A stretch of 64,000 bases of DNA. Origin: Alistipes communis. Lineage in GTDB: Bacteria > Bacteroidota > Bacteroidia > Bacteroidales > Rikenellaceae. The position numbers and the translations under genes are program-made. Positions 8,573 through 17,977 of the stretch are shown in pieces. A model generated the notes under the pieces. It was not told the origin of the DNA, searched no databases, and was given only the letters and a program-made list of their open reading frames with translations. The stretch's first letter is position 1. Each line of letters starts with the position of its first letter. The stretch is taken from the NCBI RefSeq assembly GCF_006542665.1, contig NZ_AP019735.1, forward strand, positions 682,001 to 746,000, in the 5' to 3' direction.

Positions 8573-9643
8573 TCAGATATACTCCTCGCCCTTGTTGAAC
8601 TTCACCTCGTCGATATACTTCTTGATGTTCTGCTCCTCGCCGCGCGGGCAGATCATCAGCACGTCCTCCGTATCGACGACGATGTACTCCTTCAAGCCGC
8701 TCACGACGGCCACCTTGCCCGCGGGCAGCGAGATGATGCAGTTGCGCGTATCGTAGGCGTAACAACCCTCCGCAGGCTTGGCGTTGGCGTAACGGTCCTT
8801 GCGCGAGAGCTGGTAGAGCGAACCCCACGTCCCCACGTCGCTCCAACCCACGTCGGCATTGGAGCGCACGTAGACGTTGCCGGCCTTCTCCATGACGCCG
8901 TAATCGATCGAAATGGGATGGCTGCACGAAAAGACCCGTTCGACGGCCTCGTCCTCCTGCGGCGTACCGAACGCCGCCTCGACCGACGAGAACAGCGCAT
9001 GGTGTTCGGGCAGGTATTGGGCGAAGGCCCGCACGATATCGCGGACCTTCCAGACGAAAATACCCGAATTCCAGAAGAATTCGCCGCACTGCACGAAGGT
9101 CTGGGCCAGTTCCAGATTGGGCTTTTCCGTAAAACTCTTCACCGGACAAATGGTCTCGTCGGCCGAGGCCTGTATATAACCGTAACCCGTTTCGGGGCGT
9201 GTGGGACGGATGCCGACGGTCATCAACGCATCGTGGCCCGTCACGAAATCGAGGCACTCGCCGATGATCGAGCGGAACCCCTCCTCGTCGACCACCCAGT
9301 GATCGGCCGGCGTGACGATCATCTGCGCTTCGGGATCGTGTTTCCGCAACCAGTAGGCGGCGTAGGCGATGGCCGGCGCGGTATTGCGGCCGATCGGCTC
9401 GCAGAGAATCTGTTCCTTGCGGATCTCGGGAAGGATATTGCGGATCAGCTCCTTGTAACGTCGGTTGGTCACCACGATGAAATTTTCGTCGGGCACCAGC
9501 GGCGCGAAGCGTTCGAACGTATGGCGCAGGAATGATTTGCCCGTCCCCATGATGTCGAGGAACTGCTTGGGCTTGTTCTGCCGGCTCAGCGGCCAGAAGC
9601 GGGTTCCCACGCCTCCCGCCATGATGATACAGTAGCGATTCAT
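8573..9643 (-). CDS. manC: Mannose-1-phosphate guanylyltransferase
   Basis: Makes GDP-mannose from GTP and mannose-1-phosphate for glycan synthesis. The 356 residues start at the ATG at 9643 with CIIMAGGVGTRFWPLSR, the GGxGTRxWPLS nucleotidyltransferase signature. They continue with KPKQFLDIMG, VTPADHWV and the FTEKPNLELAQTF block. A longer in-frame extension to 9775 runs through the promoter repeats and was rejected. The protein stops near the end of the transferase region, so it lacks the C-terminal isomerase domain found in bifunctional ManC/AlgA enzymes. Two tandem promoter-bearing repeats lie upstream; murF follows after 24 nt. Confidence 0.93.
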   Translation of the reverse strand: MNRYCIIMAGGVGTRFWPLSRQNKPKQFLDIMGTGKSFLRHTFERFAPLVPDENFIVVTNRRYKELIRNILPEIRKEQILCEPIGRNTAPAIAYAAYWLRKHDPEAQMIVTPADHWVVDEEGFRSIIGECLDFVTGHDALMTVGIRPTRPETGYGYIQASADETICPVKSFTEKPNLELAQTFVQCGEFFWNSGIFVWKVRDIVRAFAQYLPEHHALFSSVEAAFGTPQEDEAVERVFSCSHPISIDYGVMEKAGNVYVRSNADVGWSDVGTWGSLYQLSRKDRYANAKPAEGCYAYDTRNCIISLPAGKVAVVSGLKEYIVVDTEDVLMICPRGEEQNIKKYIDEVKFNKGEEYI

Positions 9644-9678
9644 ATCGTATCTCGTTTGATTGTTCCTGAAATAATATA

Positions 9679-9820
9679 CAAAGATACGAAAAGTCGAGGG
9701 CAATGTCAAATTTATTCGAACATTGCCGAACGGGAGTATCTTCGGCAAGCCAAAGATACGAAAAGCCGGAAGCAATGCAAATTAATTTGCTTTTTGCCGA
9801 GGCGAAATATTCTCGGTGCA
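9679..9820 (-). repeat. Two tandem copies of the promoter-bearing dispersed repeat (upstream of manC)
   Basis: Read on the minus strand, each unit has a GATACT-like start, a hairpin built on GCAAAT/ATTTGC-type arms, a short CTCG-rich spacer, TTCGTA and the promoter box TATCTTTG (boxes at 9679-9686 and 9751-9758). The manC-proximal box is 36 nt from the start codon. The same unit occurs upstream of the genes at 18.5, 24.5 and 31.5 kb. Confidence 0.75.
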
Positions 9821-9964
9821 GCCAAAGTGCGATTTCCCTTTGTCAGTCCGCGGCCGGCGGAGGATGTGCCGGACGCCGCAGGCGGAGCGATGCCGCCCTC
9901 TGCATGGGCGGCTGCGGGCTTCCGCTCTTCGGCTGCAGCCGAAGAGCGAATCTTTCGAAACTGT

Positions 9965-10005
9965 ATTTTAGCAGGCCTCCGGCCTGCGGGATCGCACTGC
10001 AAAAA
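9965..10005 (+). repeat. Dispersed 40-bp repeat, copy 1 (AGCAGGCCTCCGGCCTGC core)
   Basis: Contains TTTTAGCAGGCCTCCGGCCT followed by a GGATCGCACTGC block and an A-run. The core is a GCAGGCC/GGCCTGC palindrome. A near-identical copy lies at 10,197. A diverged version appears around 18,060. The rest of this 818-nt gene-free stretch (9,644-10,461) shows low-complexity GC-rich sequence and no believable gene; long frames there have no homology-like features. Confidence 0.7.
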
Positions 10006-10196
10006 CAACCTAATTCTCACTTCGGGAAGCATCCCGCACCTCCGATTGGGTGTCTCCTGCAAGGAGCGGATTTACCACCTTTTGTCACCGAAAGGTGGCG
10101 CCAAAAGTGTCCGCAGAGCACCTACGTCGGGATCGGACGGAGCAATGCGGAATTTGCGGTGCACTGCGCGCAACGATGATTATTTGCTGATCTCCT

Positions 10197-10238
10197 ATTT
10201 TAGCAGGTCTCCGGCCTGCCGGATCGCACTGCGAAAAG
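10197..10238 (+). repeat. Dispersed 40-bp repeat, copy 2
   Basis: Same layout as the copy at 9,965: TTTTAGCAGGTCTCCGGCCT, then GCCGGATCGCACTGC and an A-rich end. A few bases differ from copy 1, and the palindromic core is kept apart from one change. Confidence 0.7.
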
Positions 10239-10381
10239 AGCGGAAAGATTCCTACGCTCCACTGCATTCCGTCCGGAACGACAAATCCTGTCATCCTCAG
10301 GAGGAAGTCCAAACCAATTCCGACACAGGCATCGCCCCCTGCATCGCCCCGCAAACAGCGGAGAAAAAGGCCGTGTCCGAT

Positions 10382-10430
10382 CGGTTTTCGGCACATTTGC
10401 CCGAAAACCGAAAAATAATTCGTAACTTTG
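10382..10430 (+). promoter_or_regulatory. Promoter of pssA with an overlapping 10-bp inverted repeat
   Basis: TTTG at 10,396-10,399 and the -7 box TAACTTTG at 10,423-10,430, 31 nt before the pssA ATG. The TTTG lies in the loop of a perfect inverted repeat (CGGTTTTCGG at 10,382 and CCGAAAACCG at 10,401-10,410), which could be an operator or the remains of a terminator. Confidence 0.7.
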
Positions 10431-10461
10431 CCGGTCAATCTATCAATTGTCGGGCACGAAT

Positions 10462-11184
10462 ATGAAGATCAAGCTCTTTACCATTCCCAACCTGCTCACG
10501 CTCTCGAATCTGCTCTGCGGGATGATAGCGACGGTGGCGATACTCACCGACGGCGACCTGCATCTGGCCTTCTGGCTGCTGGTGCTGGCGGCCGTCTTCG
10601 ATTTTTTCGACGGCTTCACGGCACGGCTGCTCCACCAGTCCTCGCCGATCGGGTTGCAGCTCGATTCGCTGGCCGACATGGTTTCGTCGGGCGTCGCACC
10701 GACGGCCGTCATGCTCACGCTGGCATGGCAGGCCGGCAGTTCGTGGTGGGCGGCAGACACGGCAGGTCCCTGGAGCTGGATCGTACTGCTGCTGGCCGTC
10801 GGGACGGCGCTGCGGCTGGCGAAATTCAACATCGACGACACGCAGCGCACCGAGTTCTGCGGACTGCCTTCGCCCGCGGCGGGCCTCTTCTGCGCCTCGC
10901 TGGGTCTGCTCCACGCCGAAGGAATGCTCTCGCTGCCCTATGAAGCCGTACTGCTCGCCGCGGCGGCGACGGCTTGGCTCATGATCAGCCCGATCCGCAT
11001 GTTCGCACTCAAATTCCACGGCTTCGGCTGGACGGGCAACCGGCTGCGCTATCTCTTTCTGGGGGCGTGCGTCGTACTTATTCTTACGCTCGGCGCATAC
11101 GCAATTCCCGCGATTTTCGTTCTCTATGTCGTAGTCTCGCTCGTCCGGTGGCTCCTGCAAGGGCGCAGGGCGGCCGAAGCCTAA
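10462..11184 (+). CDS. pssA: CDP-diacylglycerol--serine O-phosphatidyltransferase
   Basis: An inner-membrane enzyme that makes phosphatidylserine, the precursor of phosphatidylethanolamine. The 240 residues contain the full CDP-alcohol phosphatidyltransferase signature DxxDGxxARx8GxxxDxxxD, seen as DFFDGFTAR, G, LQLDSLAD and MVSSG. The N-terminus KLFTIPNLLTLSNLLCGM and about seven to eight hydrophobic helices fit bacterial PssA of subclass II. The ATG at 10,462 was chosen because it lies 31 nt after the -7 box; an upstream TTG at 10,447 would be nearly leaderless. It is followed after 12 nt by a porin gene. Confidence 0.94.
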   Translation: MKIKLFTIPNLLTLSNLLCGMIATVAILTDGDLHLAFWLLVLAAVFDFFDGFTARLLHQSSPIGLQLDSLADMVSSGVAPTAVMLTLAWQAGSSWWAADTAGPWSWIVLLLAVGTALRLAKFNIDDTQRTEFCGLPSPAAGLFCASLGLLHAEGMLSLPYEAVLLAAAATAWLMISPIRMFALKFHGFGWTGNRLRYLFLGACVVLILTLGAYAIPAIFVLYVVVSLVRWLLQGRRAAEA

Positions 11185-11196
11185 GAAAGAAAACGC

Positions 11197-13353
11197 ATGT
11201 CGAAACGGCTCGGAACATATCTGCTCCCGGCAGTGCTGCTCTTGGCGGCGCTGCTGCCGGGGCGTGTCTGTGCCCAGCTCGACGCCCGTTCGCTCATGCG
11301 CGCCCAGCAACGCGGCGAAAACACCAACCTCTACGGAGTACCGAACCCCGCGCCCGAAGACGAGGAGGGGCAGGCGCAGCAGCCCGTCGACTCGACCAAG
11401 GAGAAGCGCATCAAAAAACCGCTCGAATCCTACTTTTTCAGCGACTCGATCCGGGCGCTGCCCAACTTCAAATGGAACGTCTCCCAGGACTACAACCGCG
11501 TGCGGATCGAACCGCTCGACACCACGCTCACGGCGTGGCGAATCGACTACCCCTTCTACCGCAACGGCGTGGGTGATGCGCCGATCGGCGCGCTCGGCCA
11601 GGGATCGGTTCCGCTCAACTATTTCGAGCGGCCCCAGTGGCAGGATTTCAGTTTCGCCTCCCCGTTCCACTCCTATATTTACGACATGCGGAACGCGCCG
11701 TTCTACAACGGCAAACGTCCCTTCCTGCAAATGACCTACATCGAATCGGGACAGAAACGCTACCGCGAGACCAATTTCGAGATCCGCCACGCGCAGAACA
11801 TCTCTCCCTCGACCAGTTTCAGCATCGACTACAAGTCGCGCGGCACGCGGGGACTCTACGAATGGTCGCGTACCAAGAATCAGAACATCGCCGTGACGGT
11901 CGCCCACACGGGCAAGCGCTACTCCGTACATGCCGGTTACGTCAACAACCACATCGAGACGCAGGAGAACGGCGGCGTGGTGGGCGAATGGGCGATCCGC
12001 GACACGGTCTTCGAGATGCCGTCGGGCGTACCGATGCGGCTGACGAACGCCAAGGCCGAAAACATCTACCGCAACCATGCCTTCTTCCTCACGCAGTCCT
12101 ACGCCATTCCGCTGCAACGCGTCACCGAAAACGATTTTTCGCTGGCCGACCTCTCGGCCGTATTCATCGGCCACTCGATCGAGTACGACATTTGGAGCAA
12201 GACCTACACCGACATCTTCGGCACCTACACCGACGAACGCGGGTCGAAAGACGAGAACGGCAACTTCGTCGCCACCGAGGGCCACGAGTATTACGACAAC
12301 TGGTTCATCCACCCCGACGCCTCGCGCGACACGCTCTGCGAACGGAGGCTTTCGAACCGCCTGTTCGTACAGGCGCAGCCGTGGGACCGCAACGGCGTGA
12401 TCGGCACCATCGACGGCGGCGTGGGGTTCGACATCCACACCTACTCGCAGTTCGCGCTCGGCGACTACATCACCGGCAAATACCGCCGCACGCGAAAGAC
12501 CAGCTATTTCGCCTACGGGTCGATCGCCGGCAAAATCAAGAAATACGTCGACTGGGACGCCAACATGAAGGTCTACCCGTCGGGGTACAGAGGCGGAGAC
12601 ATGTCGCTGGGCGCACACCTCGCGCTCAAAGGCTATCTCCGCGGTCACGCCCTGATTCTCGAAGGACGTTTCTCGAACGAGAAGCGTTCGCCGGGTTACT
12701 GGCAGGAGAATCTCTTCTCGAACCACTACGTGTGGTCCAACTCCTTGGCCAAGGAGAATGAAACCCGTATCGAGGCTTCGTTCCGCGTGCCGGACTACGC
12801 GCTGGAACTCGCCGCATGGCAGGGTGTCGTAAAGAACAAGATTTATTACGGCCCCGTCGGTCCCGGCGACTCCAACGTAGGCGTCCTGCAACACGACGGC
12901 AACGTCAGCCTGACGAGTTTGTATGCCCGCAAGGATTTCCGCATCGGCGGACTCCATCTGGACAACAGGGTATTGTTGCAGTGGAGTACAAATCAGGAGG
13001 TCATACCCGTTCCGCTCGTGAGCGCCTTCCTCTCGTACTATTACGAGTTCTGGGTGGTGCGCGACGTGTTGAGGCTGCAAATCGGTCTCGACGGCCGCTA
13101 CAACACGAAGTATTACGCCCCGGGCTACAATCCGGCCCTGTCGGCGTTCTACAACCAGCGCGAAACCGAGGTGGGGAACTATCCCTACACCGACGTTTTC
13201 GTCATGGGCAAGTGGAAACGAATGCGCATCTTTCTGAAATATCAGCATGTCAACAGGGGGCTGTTCGGCAACGGCGACTACTTTTCCGTGGCCCGCTACC
13301 CGCTCAACCCCGGCATGTTCAAGATGGGTATTTCGTGGGGATTCTACGACTGA
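11197..13353 (+). CDS. Putative outer-membrane porin (Porin_10-like)
   Basis: A protein of 718 residues with a signal peptide ending VCAQ near residue 26, then an Asp/Glu/Gln-rich linker and a long beta-strand-rich region. The early block ESYFFSDSIRALPNFKWNVS and the phrase on PLNYFERPQWQDFSF resemble the putative porins of Bacteroidota (Porin_10 family). The protein ends KMGISWGFYD, with the aromatic end expected for insertion by the BAM complex. It lies 12 nt after pssA and 52 nt before a lytic transglycosylase, so these may form one envelope transcript. The substrate is unknown. Confidence 0.8.
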   Translation: MSKRLGTYLLPAVLLLAALLPGRVCAQLDARSLMRAQQRGENTNLYGVPNPAPEDEEGQAQQPVDSTKEKRIKKPLESYFFSDSIRALPNFKWNVSQDYNRVRIEPLDTTLTAWRIDYPFYRNGVGDAPIGALGQGSVPLNYFERPQWQDFSFASPFHSYIYDMRNAPFYNGKRPFLQMTYIESGQKRYRETNFEIRHAQNISPSTSFSIDYKSRGTRGLYEWSRTKNQNIAVTVAHTGKRYSVHAGYVNNHIETQENGGVVGEWAIRDTVFEMPSGVPMRLTNAKAENIYRNHAFFLTQSYAIPLQRVTENDFSLADLSAVFIGHSIEYDIWSKTYTDIFGTYTDERGSKDENGNFVATEGHEYYDNWFIHPDASRDTLCERRLSNRLFVQAQPWDRNGVIGTIDGGVGFDIHTYSQFALGDYITGKYRRTRKTSYFAYGSIAGKIKKYVDWDANMKVYPSGYRGGDMSLGAHLALKGYLRGHALILEGRFSNEKRSPGYWQENLFSNHYVWSNSLAKENETRIEASFRVPDYALELAAWQGVVKNKIYYGPVGPGDSNVGVLQHDGNVSLTSLYARKDFRIGGLHLDNRVLLQWSTNQEVIPVPLVSAFLSYYYEFWVVRDVLRLQIGLDGRYNTKYYAPGYNPALSAFYNQRETEVGNYPYTDVFVMGKWKRMRIFLKYQHVNRGLFGNGDYFSVARYPLNPGMFKMGISWGFYD

Positions 13354-13405
13354 TCGATCGGTGTACTGTACGGCACGCAGAGAGCTGCCCGCAACGTAAA
13401 ACTTT

Positions 13406-14089
13406 ATGTTAAAAAAGACATTTTTAACGTTCGTGTTCTTAACATTGCTGACTACCTTCTACGGTCTGAACGCCAATTTCGGCCCCTACGGCAACCGCAC
13501 GGCAGGCAGTTTCATCGGCAGCGCCGAAAGGACGGAGATCGCCCACACCATCTCGGTTTACGACGAACTGATCCGTTCGGTCAGCGAAGAGGAGGGTTAC
13601 GACTGGCGTCTGATGAGCGCCATCGCCTATCACGAATCGCGTTTCTCGCCCGACATCGTTTCGAAACGGGGCGCCGCCGGACTGATGCAGATCATGCCCG
13701 CCGTGGCGCGCCAGTTCAACGTGACGGGCGACCGGCTCCTCGATCCGGAGACCAACGTCCGGCTGGCGGCACAGGTGCTCTCGAAGATCGACGCCGGACT
13801 GCGTTTCGCGCCCGGCACGCCGGACGACGACCGGATGAGCATCATCCTGGCCGCATACAACGGCGGCATCGGCCACGTCAACGACGCACGCCGGCTGGCG
13901 CGCAGCCACGGCGAGAATCCCGATTCATGGGAGACCGTGGCCCGCTATCTGGCGCTCAAAGCGCTGCCCGAATACTACGAGCAGCAGGAGGTACGCTGCG
14001 GCCGGTTCACCGGCGGCAGCCAGACGAGGGCCTACGTCCGCGACGTTCTGAAACGCTACGACCGTTACTGCCGTATCGCAGCACGTTGA
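13406..14089 (+). CDS. Lytic transglycosylase (SLT domain)
   Basis: A protein of 227 residues with an N-terminal signal or anchor (MLKKTFLTFVFLTLLTTFYG). The SLT domain shows the catalytic Glu in AIAYHESRFSPD, the GLMQIMPAVARQF motif and the AYNGGIGHV motif. It cleaves the glycan backbone of peptidoglycan in the periplasm to form anhydro-muropeptides. The layout resembles the C-terminal part of MltF-type enzymes without the solute-binding domain. It is the last gene of the pssA-porin run and is followed by an intrinsic terminator 26 nt beyond the stop. Confidence 0.93.
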   Translation: MLKKTFLTFVFLTLLTTFYGLNANFGPYGNRTAGSFIGSAERTEIAHTISVYDELIRSVSEEEGYDWRLMSAIAYHESRFSPDIVSKRGAAGLMQIMPAVARQFNVTGDRLLDPETNVRLAAQVLSKIDAGLRFAPGTPDDDRMSIILAAYNGGIGHVNDARRLARSHGENPDSWETVARYLALKALPEYYEQQEVRCGRFTGGSQTRAYVRDVLKRYDRYCRIAAR

Positions 14090-14114
14090 GAACCCGATCC
14101 CGATTCCGGAATAG

Positions 14115-14148
14115 AAAACAGCGAGGCAGTTTACCTCGCTGTTTTTTT
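14115..14148 (+). terminator. Intrinsic terminator
   Basis: An 11-bp stem (AAACAGCGAGG with its complement), a 7-nt loop and seven T residues. It could also serve the minus-strand gene ending at 14,286, as the other side carries four T residues. Confidence 0.92.
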
Positions 14149-14285
14149 ATCGAACTGCCGCCAGCCGAAATTCAGTACGCGCCGTGCGGAAATCAACGGC
14201 CAACCTTCGCTGCTTCGGGATCGCGCCAAAAGCGGCAAAAGATCGAGCGGCGGAACGAGCGGAAGAGAATCCTTTCGCCGCACAC

Positions 14286-14951
14286 CTACAACAGCAGCAC
14301 GGCGAGCGTCGCGACGATGAACCCGCCGGCATAACCCGCGGCGACCTGGCGGATCGTATGGCATCCCAGCCACAGACGTGCCGAGGCGAGCGCACCCGCC
14401 GCCAGCACGGCCACGGCCAGCGCACCGGTCAGGTTCCCTGCGTTGCCGAAGGTCAGCAACACGAGCAATGCCGCGGCGGCTCCCTGCGCAGCCAGATGAA
14501 GACTTATTTTCCAGTAGAAGGTCACCGCCAGACAGAACAGTTCGCAACAGGCGCCCGCCAGCATGAATTTGCGCACGATCATCGCCGAAGGAATCCGCGC
14601 CACCGTAGCGGCGCAGAGCAGGTAGCAGACGATACCGATCGCCAGCGGCAGAATCCGCTCGCGCCGGTCGTCGATCGCAAGCGACGAAATACGCCCCACC
14701 GAACGGAGCAGCCCCACCGAGAGCAACGGAATGACGGCCGTGTAGAGCACGGTCACCCACAGCAGGTAGAACTTGACCGACGCGGGGAAATAGGAGAGCT
14801 GGGTCGGTCCCGCCACCAGCAGCAAGATGACGTAGAGCGGCATCACCAGCGGATGCAGCACTACCGACACCGCTCTGGACAGGCGCGTGGGCAGGCTGCG
14901 GTCGCTACGGCGCAGTGCGGAAGAGGGATCGGCAATTCGGGATTCGTCCAT
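14286..14951 (-). CDS. PAP2-like membrane phosphatase
   Basis: A membrane protein of 221 residues with six or more hydrophobic segments. Two weak PAP2 signatures are visible in the right order: YWKISLHLAAQG (the central His block) and ARLWLGCHTIRQVAAGYAGG (the last Arg-His-Asp/Gln block). Members of the family remove phosphate from lipid phosphates such as phosphatidic acid or undecaprenyl pyrophosphate. The motifs differ from the textbook forms (SLH for SGH, Q for D), so activity is not certain. The start overlaps the rpoN stop as TGATG, indicating coupled translation. Confidence 0.65.
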   Translation of the reverse strand: MDESRIADPSSALRRSDRSLPTRLSRAVSVVLHPLVMPLYVILLLVAGPTQLSYFPASVKFYLLWVTVLYTAVIPLLSVGLLRSVGRISSLAIDDRRERILPLAIGIVCYLLCAATVARIPSAMIVRKFMLAGACCELFCLAVTFYWKISLHLAAQGAAAALLVLLTFGNAGNLTGALAVAVLAAGALASARLWLGCHTIRQVAAGYAGGFIVATLAVLLL

Positions 14952-16369
14952 CAGATCTGTTTTCGCAGACGCGCCACCGGAATGCCCAGCATTTCGCGGT
15001 ATTTGGCCACCGTGCGGCGCGCGATGCAGTAACCTTTGTCGTTGAGTATATCCATCAGTGTCTCGTCCGTCAGCGGACGGCGCTTGTCTTCGTCGTCGAT
15101 GCAGCTACGCAGGATGTTCTTGATCTCGTAACTCGAAACCTCCCCGCCCGATGCGGTCTGCATCGCCTCCGAAAAGAGCGATTTCAGGAGGATGATCCCG
15201 AACTGCGTCTGCACGTACTTGCTGTTCACCACGCGCGAAATGGTCGAAACGTCCAGTCCCGTGCGGTCGGCGATATCCTTGAGGATCATCGGGCGGAGCT
15301 TCGACTGGTCGCCCGTCTTGAAATACTCCTGCTGGAAATCCAGTATCTCCTGCATGGTGCGCATCAGCGTGTCGCGCCGCTGCTTGATCGCCGAGATGAA
15401 CCACTTGGCCGAATCGATCTTGTTCTTGACGAACTGCACCGCCTCGCGGTTCTTCTCCTGCACGCGGCCGTCGGACGACACCATGTCGCGCATCATCTCC
15501 ACGTAACGGCGGTTGATCCGCACGTCGGGAACATTGTAGGAGTTGAGCGACAGTTCGAAACGGCCGTCGTGATAGTCCAGGATGAAATCGGGCACCACGT
15601 AGGGCGCGGCGTCCGACCCGCCGTCGGAGTAGCCGTTGGCGGGCTTGGGCGAGAGGTGGCGGATCTCGGCGATGGCATCGCGGAACTCGTCCTCGGTGAC
15701 CTGCAACCGCGAGATCAGCTTCTCGTAGTGTTTTTTTGCGAATTCGTCGAAATAGGAGGTCAGGATCTTGCGCGCCAGCCGCCGCGAACGGGTCGTCATA
15801 GGCAGTTGCGAGAGTTGCAGCAGCAGACATTCGCGCAGGTTGCGCGCACCGATACCCGCGGGTTCGAGGTCGTGGATGACCTTCAAGATCGCTTCCAGCC
15901 GTTCGGGCGAGACCTCTTCGCCCAGCGTAAAGGCGATGTCGTCGGCCACCGATTCCAGATCGCGGCGCAGATAGCCGTCTTCGTCGATGCTTCCCACCAG
16001 ATAGACCGCCAGCCGCATCTCCTCTTCCGAGAGGTTGCGGTAGCCGAGCTGTTCGATCAGGTACTCCTGCAACGAACGGCCGCCCGACAGGGGAATCTGA
16101 CGGGGCTTGTCGTCTTTCGAATAGTTGTTGGCCCGCATCTTGTAGGCCGGCGTGTCGTCTTCGCGCAGGTATTCGTCGACCGATATTTGCTGGGGTTCCT
16201 CCTCCTCGTTCTGCTGTTCGGCCTCTTCGAGCACGATGTTCTCCTCGATCTCCTGCTTGATGCGCTGTTCGAGCTGCACGGTAGGCAGTTCGAGCAATTT
16301 AATCATTTGGATCTGCTGCGGGGAGAGCTTCTGCTGAAGCGTCATCACCTGTTTCTGATGAATAGCCAT
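14951..16369 (-). CDS. rpoN: RNA polymerase sigma-54 factor
   Basis: The alternative sigma factor that needs AAA+ activators to open promoters. The 472 residues have the Gln-rich region I (MTLQQKLSPQQIQMIKLLELP), an acidic region II with EENIVLEEAEQQNEEEE, the core-binding domain, the HTH around LKDIADRTGLDVSTISRVVNS, and the RpoN box ARRTVAKYRE near the C-terminus. All regions are present and the length is normal. It lies 99 nt downstream of asnS and overlaps the PAP2 gene by one base. No sigma-54 activator is seen in this window. Confidence 0.97.
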   Translation of the reverse strand: MAIHQKQVMTLQQKLSPQQIQMIKLLELPTVQLEQRIKQEIEENIVLEEAEQQNEEEEPQQISVDEYLREDDTPAYKMRANNYSKDDKPRQIPLSGGRSLQEYLIEQLGYRNLSEEEMRLAVYLVGSIDEDGYLRRDLESVADDIAFTLGEEVSPERLEAILKVIHDLEPAGIGARNLRECLLLQLSQLPMTTRSRRLARKILTSYFDEFAKKHYEKLISRLQVTEDEFRDAIAEIRHLSPKPANGYSDGGSDAAPYVVPDFILDYHDGRFELSLNSYNVPDVRINRRYVEMMRDMVSSDGRVQEKNREAVQFVKNKIDSAKWFISAIKQRRDTLMRTMQEILDFQQEYFKTGDQSKLRPMILKDIADRTGLDVSTISRVVNSKYVQTQFGIILLKSLFSEAMQTASGGEVSSYEIKNILRSCIDDEDKRRPLTDETLMDILNDKGYCIARRTVAKYREMLGIPVARLRKQI

Positions 16370-16468
16370 GGGTCGATAAAGTTAAAATCAATGCACACGA
16401 GGAAGGGAACCGCCGCACACCCTCCGCACACCCCGTATACCCGATTTTCGGTCGGCGAGCCGCTGCGC

Positions 16469-17857
16469 CTAAAATTCGGCGTGCTGCGGGGTGCGGGGGA
16501 AAGGTATCACGTCGCGGATATTGCCCATGCCCGTAACGAAGAGGAGCAGACGCTCGAAGCCGAGTCCGAAACCGGAGTGGGGAGCCGATCCCCAGCGGCG
16601 GGTGTCGAGGTACCACCACAACTCGCGTTCGTTCATGTTCAACTCCTTGATACGGGCACAAAGCTTGCCATAATCGGCTTCGCGTTCCGATCCGCCGATG
16701 ATTTCGCCGATTTTGGGGAATAATACGTCCATTGCGCGTACCGTCCGCCCGTCGTCGTTCTGCTTCATGTAGAAGGCCTTGATCTCCTTGGGGTAGTTGA
16801 CGAGGATCACCGGACGCTTGAAGTGCTCCTCCACCAGGTAGCGCTCGTGCTCCGATTGCAGGTCGCATCCCCAGTCGCACGGGAACTCGAACTTGCGGCC
16901 CGAAACTTTCAGAATCTCGATGCCCTCGGTGTAGTCGAGCCGCTTGAAATCGTTGTGCAGCACGAATTCCAGCCGTTCGATCAGCTCCTTGTCCCACATC
17001 TTGCACATGAATTCCAGATCCTCGCGGCAGTTCTCCAACGCATAGCCGATCAGGTATTTGAGGAACTCCTCGGCCAGCTCCATGTTGTCCTCCAACTCGT
17101 AGAAGGCCATCTCCGGCTCGATCATCCAGAACTCCGAGAGGTGGCGCGGCGTGTTGGAATTCTCGGCACGGAACGTGGGGCCGAAGGTGTAGATGCGCCC
17201 CAGCGACAACGCGCCCAACTCGCCTTCGAGCTGTCCCGATACGGTCAGGTTGCAGGGTTTGCCGAAAAAATCCTGCGAATAGTCGATCCGCCCGTCCTCG
17301 GTGCGGGGCGGATTGTTCAGATCGAGCGTCGTCACCTGGAACATGGCGCCCGCACCCTCGCAGTCGGAGGCCGTGATGAGCGGCGAGTTCCAGTAGTAGA
17401 AGCCGCGGTCGTTGAAGAACTTGTGGATGGCGAAGGCCATGGCGTGACGGATGCGCAGCACCGCGCCGAACGTATTGGTACGCGGACGCAGGTAGGCGAT
17501 GTCGCGCAGGAATTCGAGCGAATGGCCCTTTTTCTGCAACGGATAGGTCGCAGGGTCGGCCGTGCCGTAAATCTCGATCGAAGAGGCCTGCACCTCGACG
17601 CCCTGGCCCTCGCCGGGCGACTTCACGAGCCGGCCGTCGACACGGATGCAGGCGCCCGTGGCGATCTGACGCATCGTCTCGTCGTCGAACTTCGCCAGCT
17701 CGACGACCACCTGAATGCTCGCCACGCACGAACCGTCGTTCAGGGCGATGAAGGCGACGTTCTTGTTGCCGCGCTTGGTACGCACCCACCCCTTGACGGT
17801 CACATCGCAATCGACCGCATCCGACTTGATCAATTCTACGATTCGTAGTGTTTTCAT
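16469..17857 (-). CDS. asnS: Asparagine--tRNA ligase
   Basis: A cytoplasmic class IIb aminoacyl-tRNA synthetase that charges tRNA-Asn. The 462 residues have the N-terminal OB-fold (VKGWVRTKRGNKNVAFIALNDGS), motif 2 FGPTFRAENSNTPRHLSEFWM and motif 3 with GFGLGFERLLLFVTG. The combination TFRAENSNT and the WMIEPEMAF phrase is typical of AsnS rather than AspS. The length is normal. It is probably the first gene of a run with rpoN and the PAP2 gene; a -7 box lies 113 nt upstream. Confidence 0.97.
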   Translation of the reverse strand: MKTLRIVELIKSDAVDCDVTVKGWVRTKRGNKNVAFIALNDGSCVASIQVVVELAKFDDETMRQIATGACIRVDGRLVKSPGEGQGVEVQASSIEIYGTADPATYPLQKKGHSLEFLRDIAYLRPRTNTFGAVLRIRHAMAFAIHKFFNDRGFYYWNSPLITASDCEGAGAMFQVTTLDLNNPPRTEDGRIDYSQDFFGKPCNLTVSGQLEGELGALSLGRIYTFGPTFRAENSNTPRHLSEFWMIEPEMAFYELEDNMELAEEFLKYLIGYALENCREDLEFMCKMWDKELIERLEFVLHNDFKRLDYTEGIEILKVSGRKFEFPCDWGCDLQSEHERYLVEEHFKRPVILVNYPKEIKAFYMKQNDDGRTVRAMDVLFPKIGEIIGGSEREADYGKLCARIKELNMNERELWWYLDTRRWGSAPHSGFGLGFERLLLFVTGMGNIRDVIPFPRTPQHAEF

Positions 17858-17969
17858 AACGTTTTATCTATTTTAGCATTTTGCAGAATTCCGGCGCAGA
17901 CGACCGCACGGGCGGAAACGGAACGGCCCCGATTCCGCGGTCGATCCGCATCGTCTTCTCCCCGAGTTA

Positions 17970-17977
17970 CAAAAGTA
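17970..17977 (-). promoter_or_regulatory. Candidate -7 box for asnS
   Basis: Reads TACTTTTG on the minus strand, fitting TAnnTTTG, with a run of T just upstream and no clear -33 TTTG. The 5' untranslated region would be about 105 nt. Confidence 0.5.

Noticed and set aside
9656..10465. Open frames between manC and pssA
   Set aside because: They run through the promoter repeats and two copies of a 40-bp repeat and contain no protein-like pattern.
10435..13248. Long minus-strand frame of 937 codons
   Set aside because: Antisense to pssA and the porin; no signal peptide or motif, low-complexity composition.
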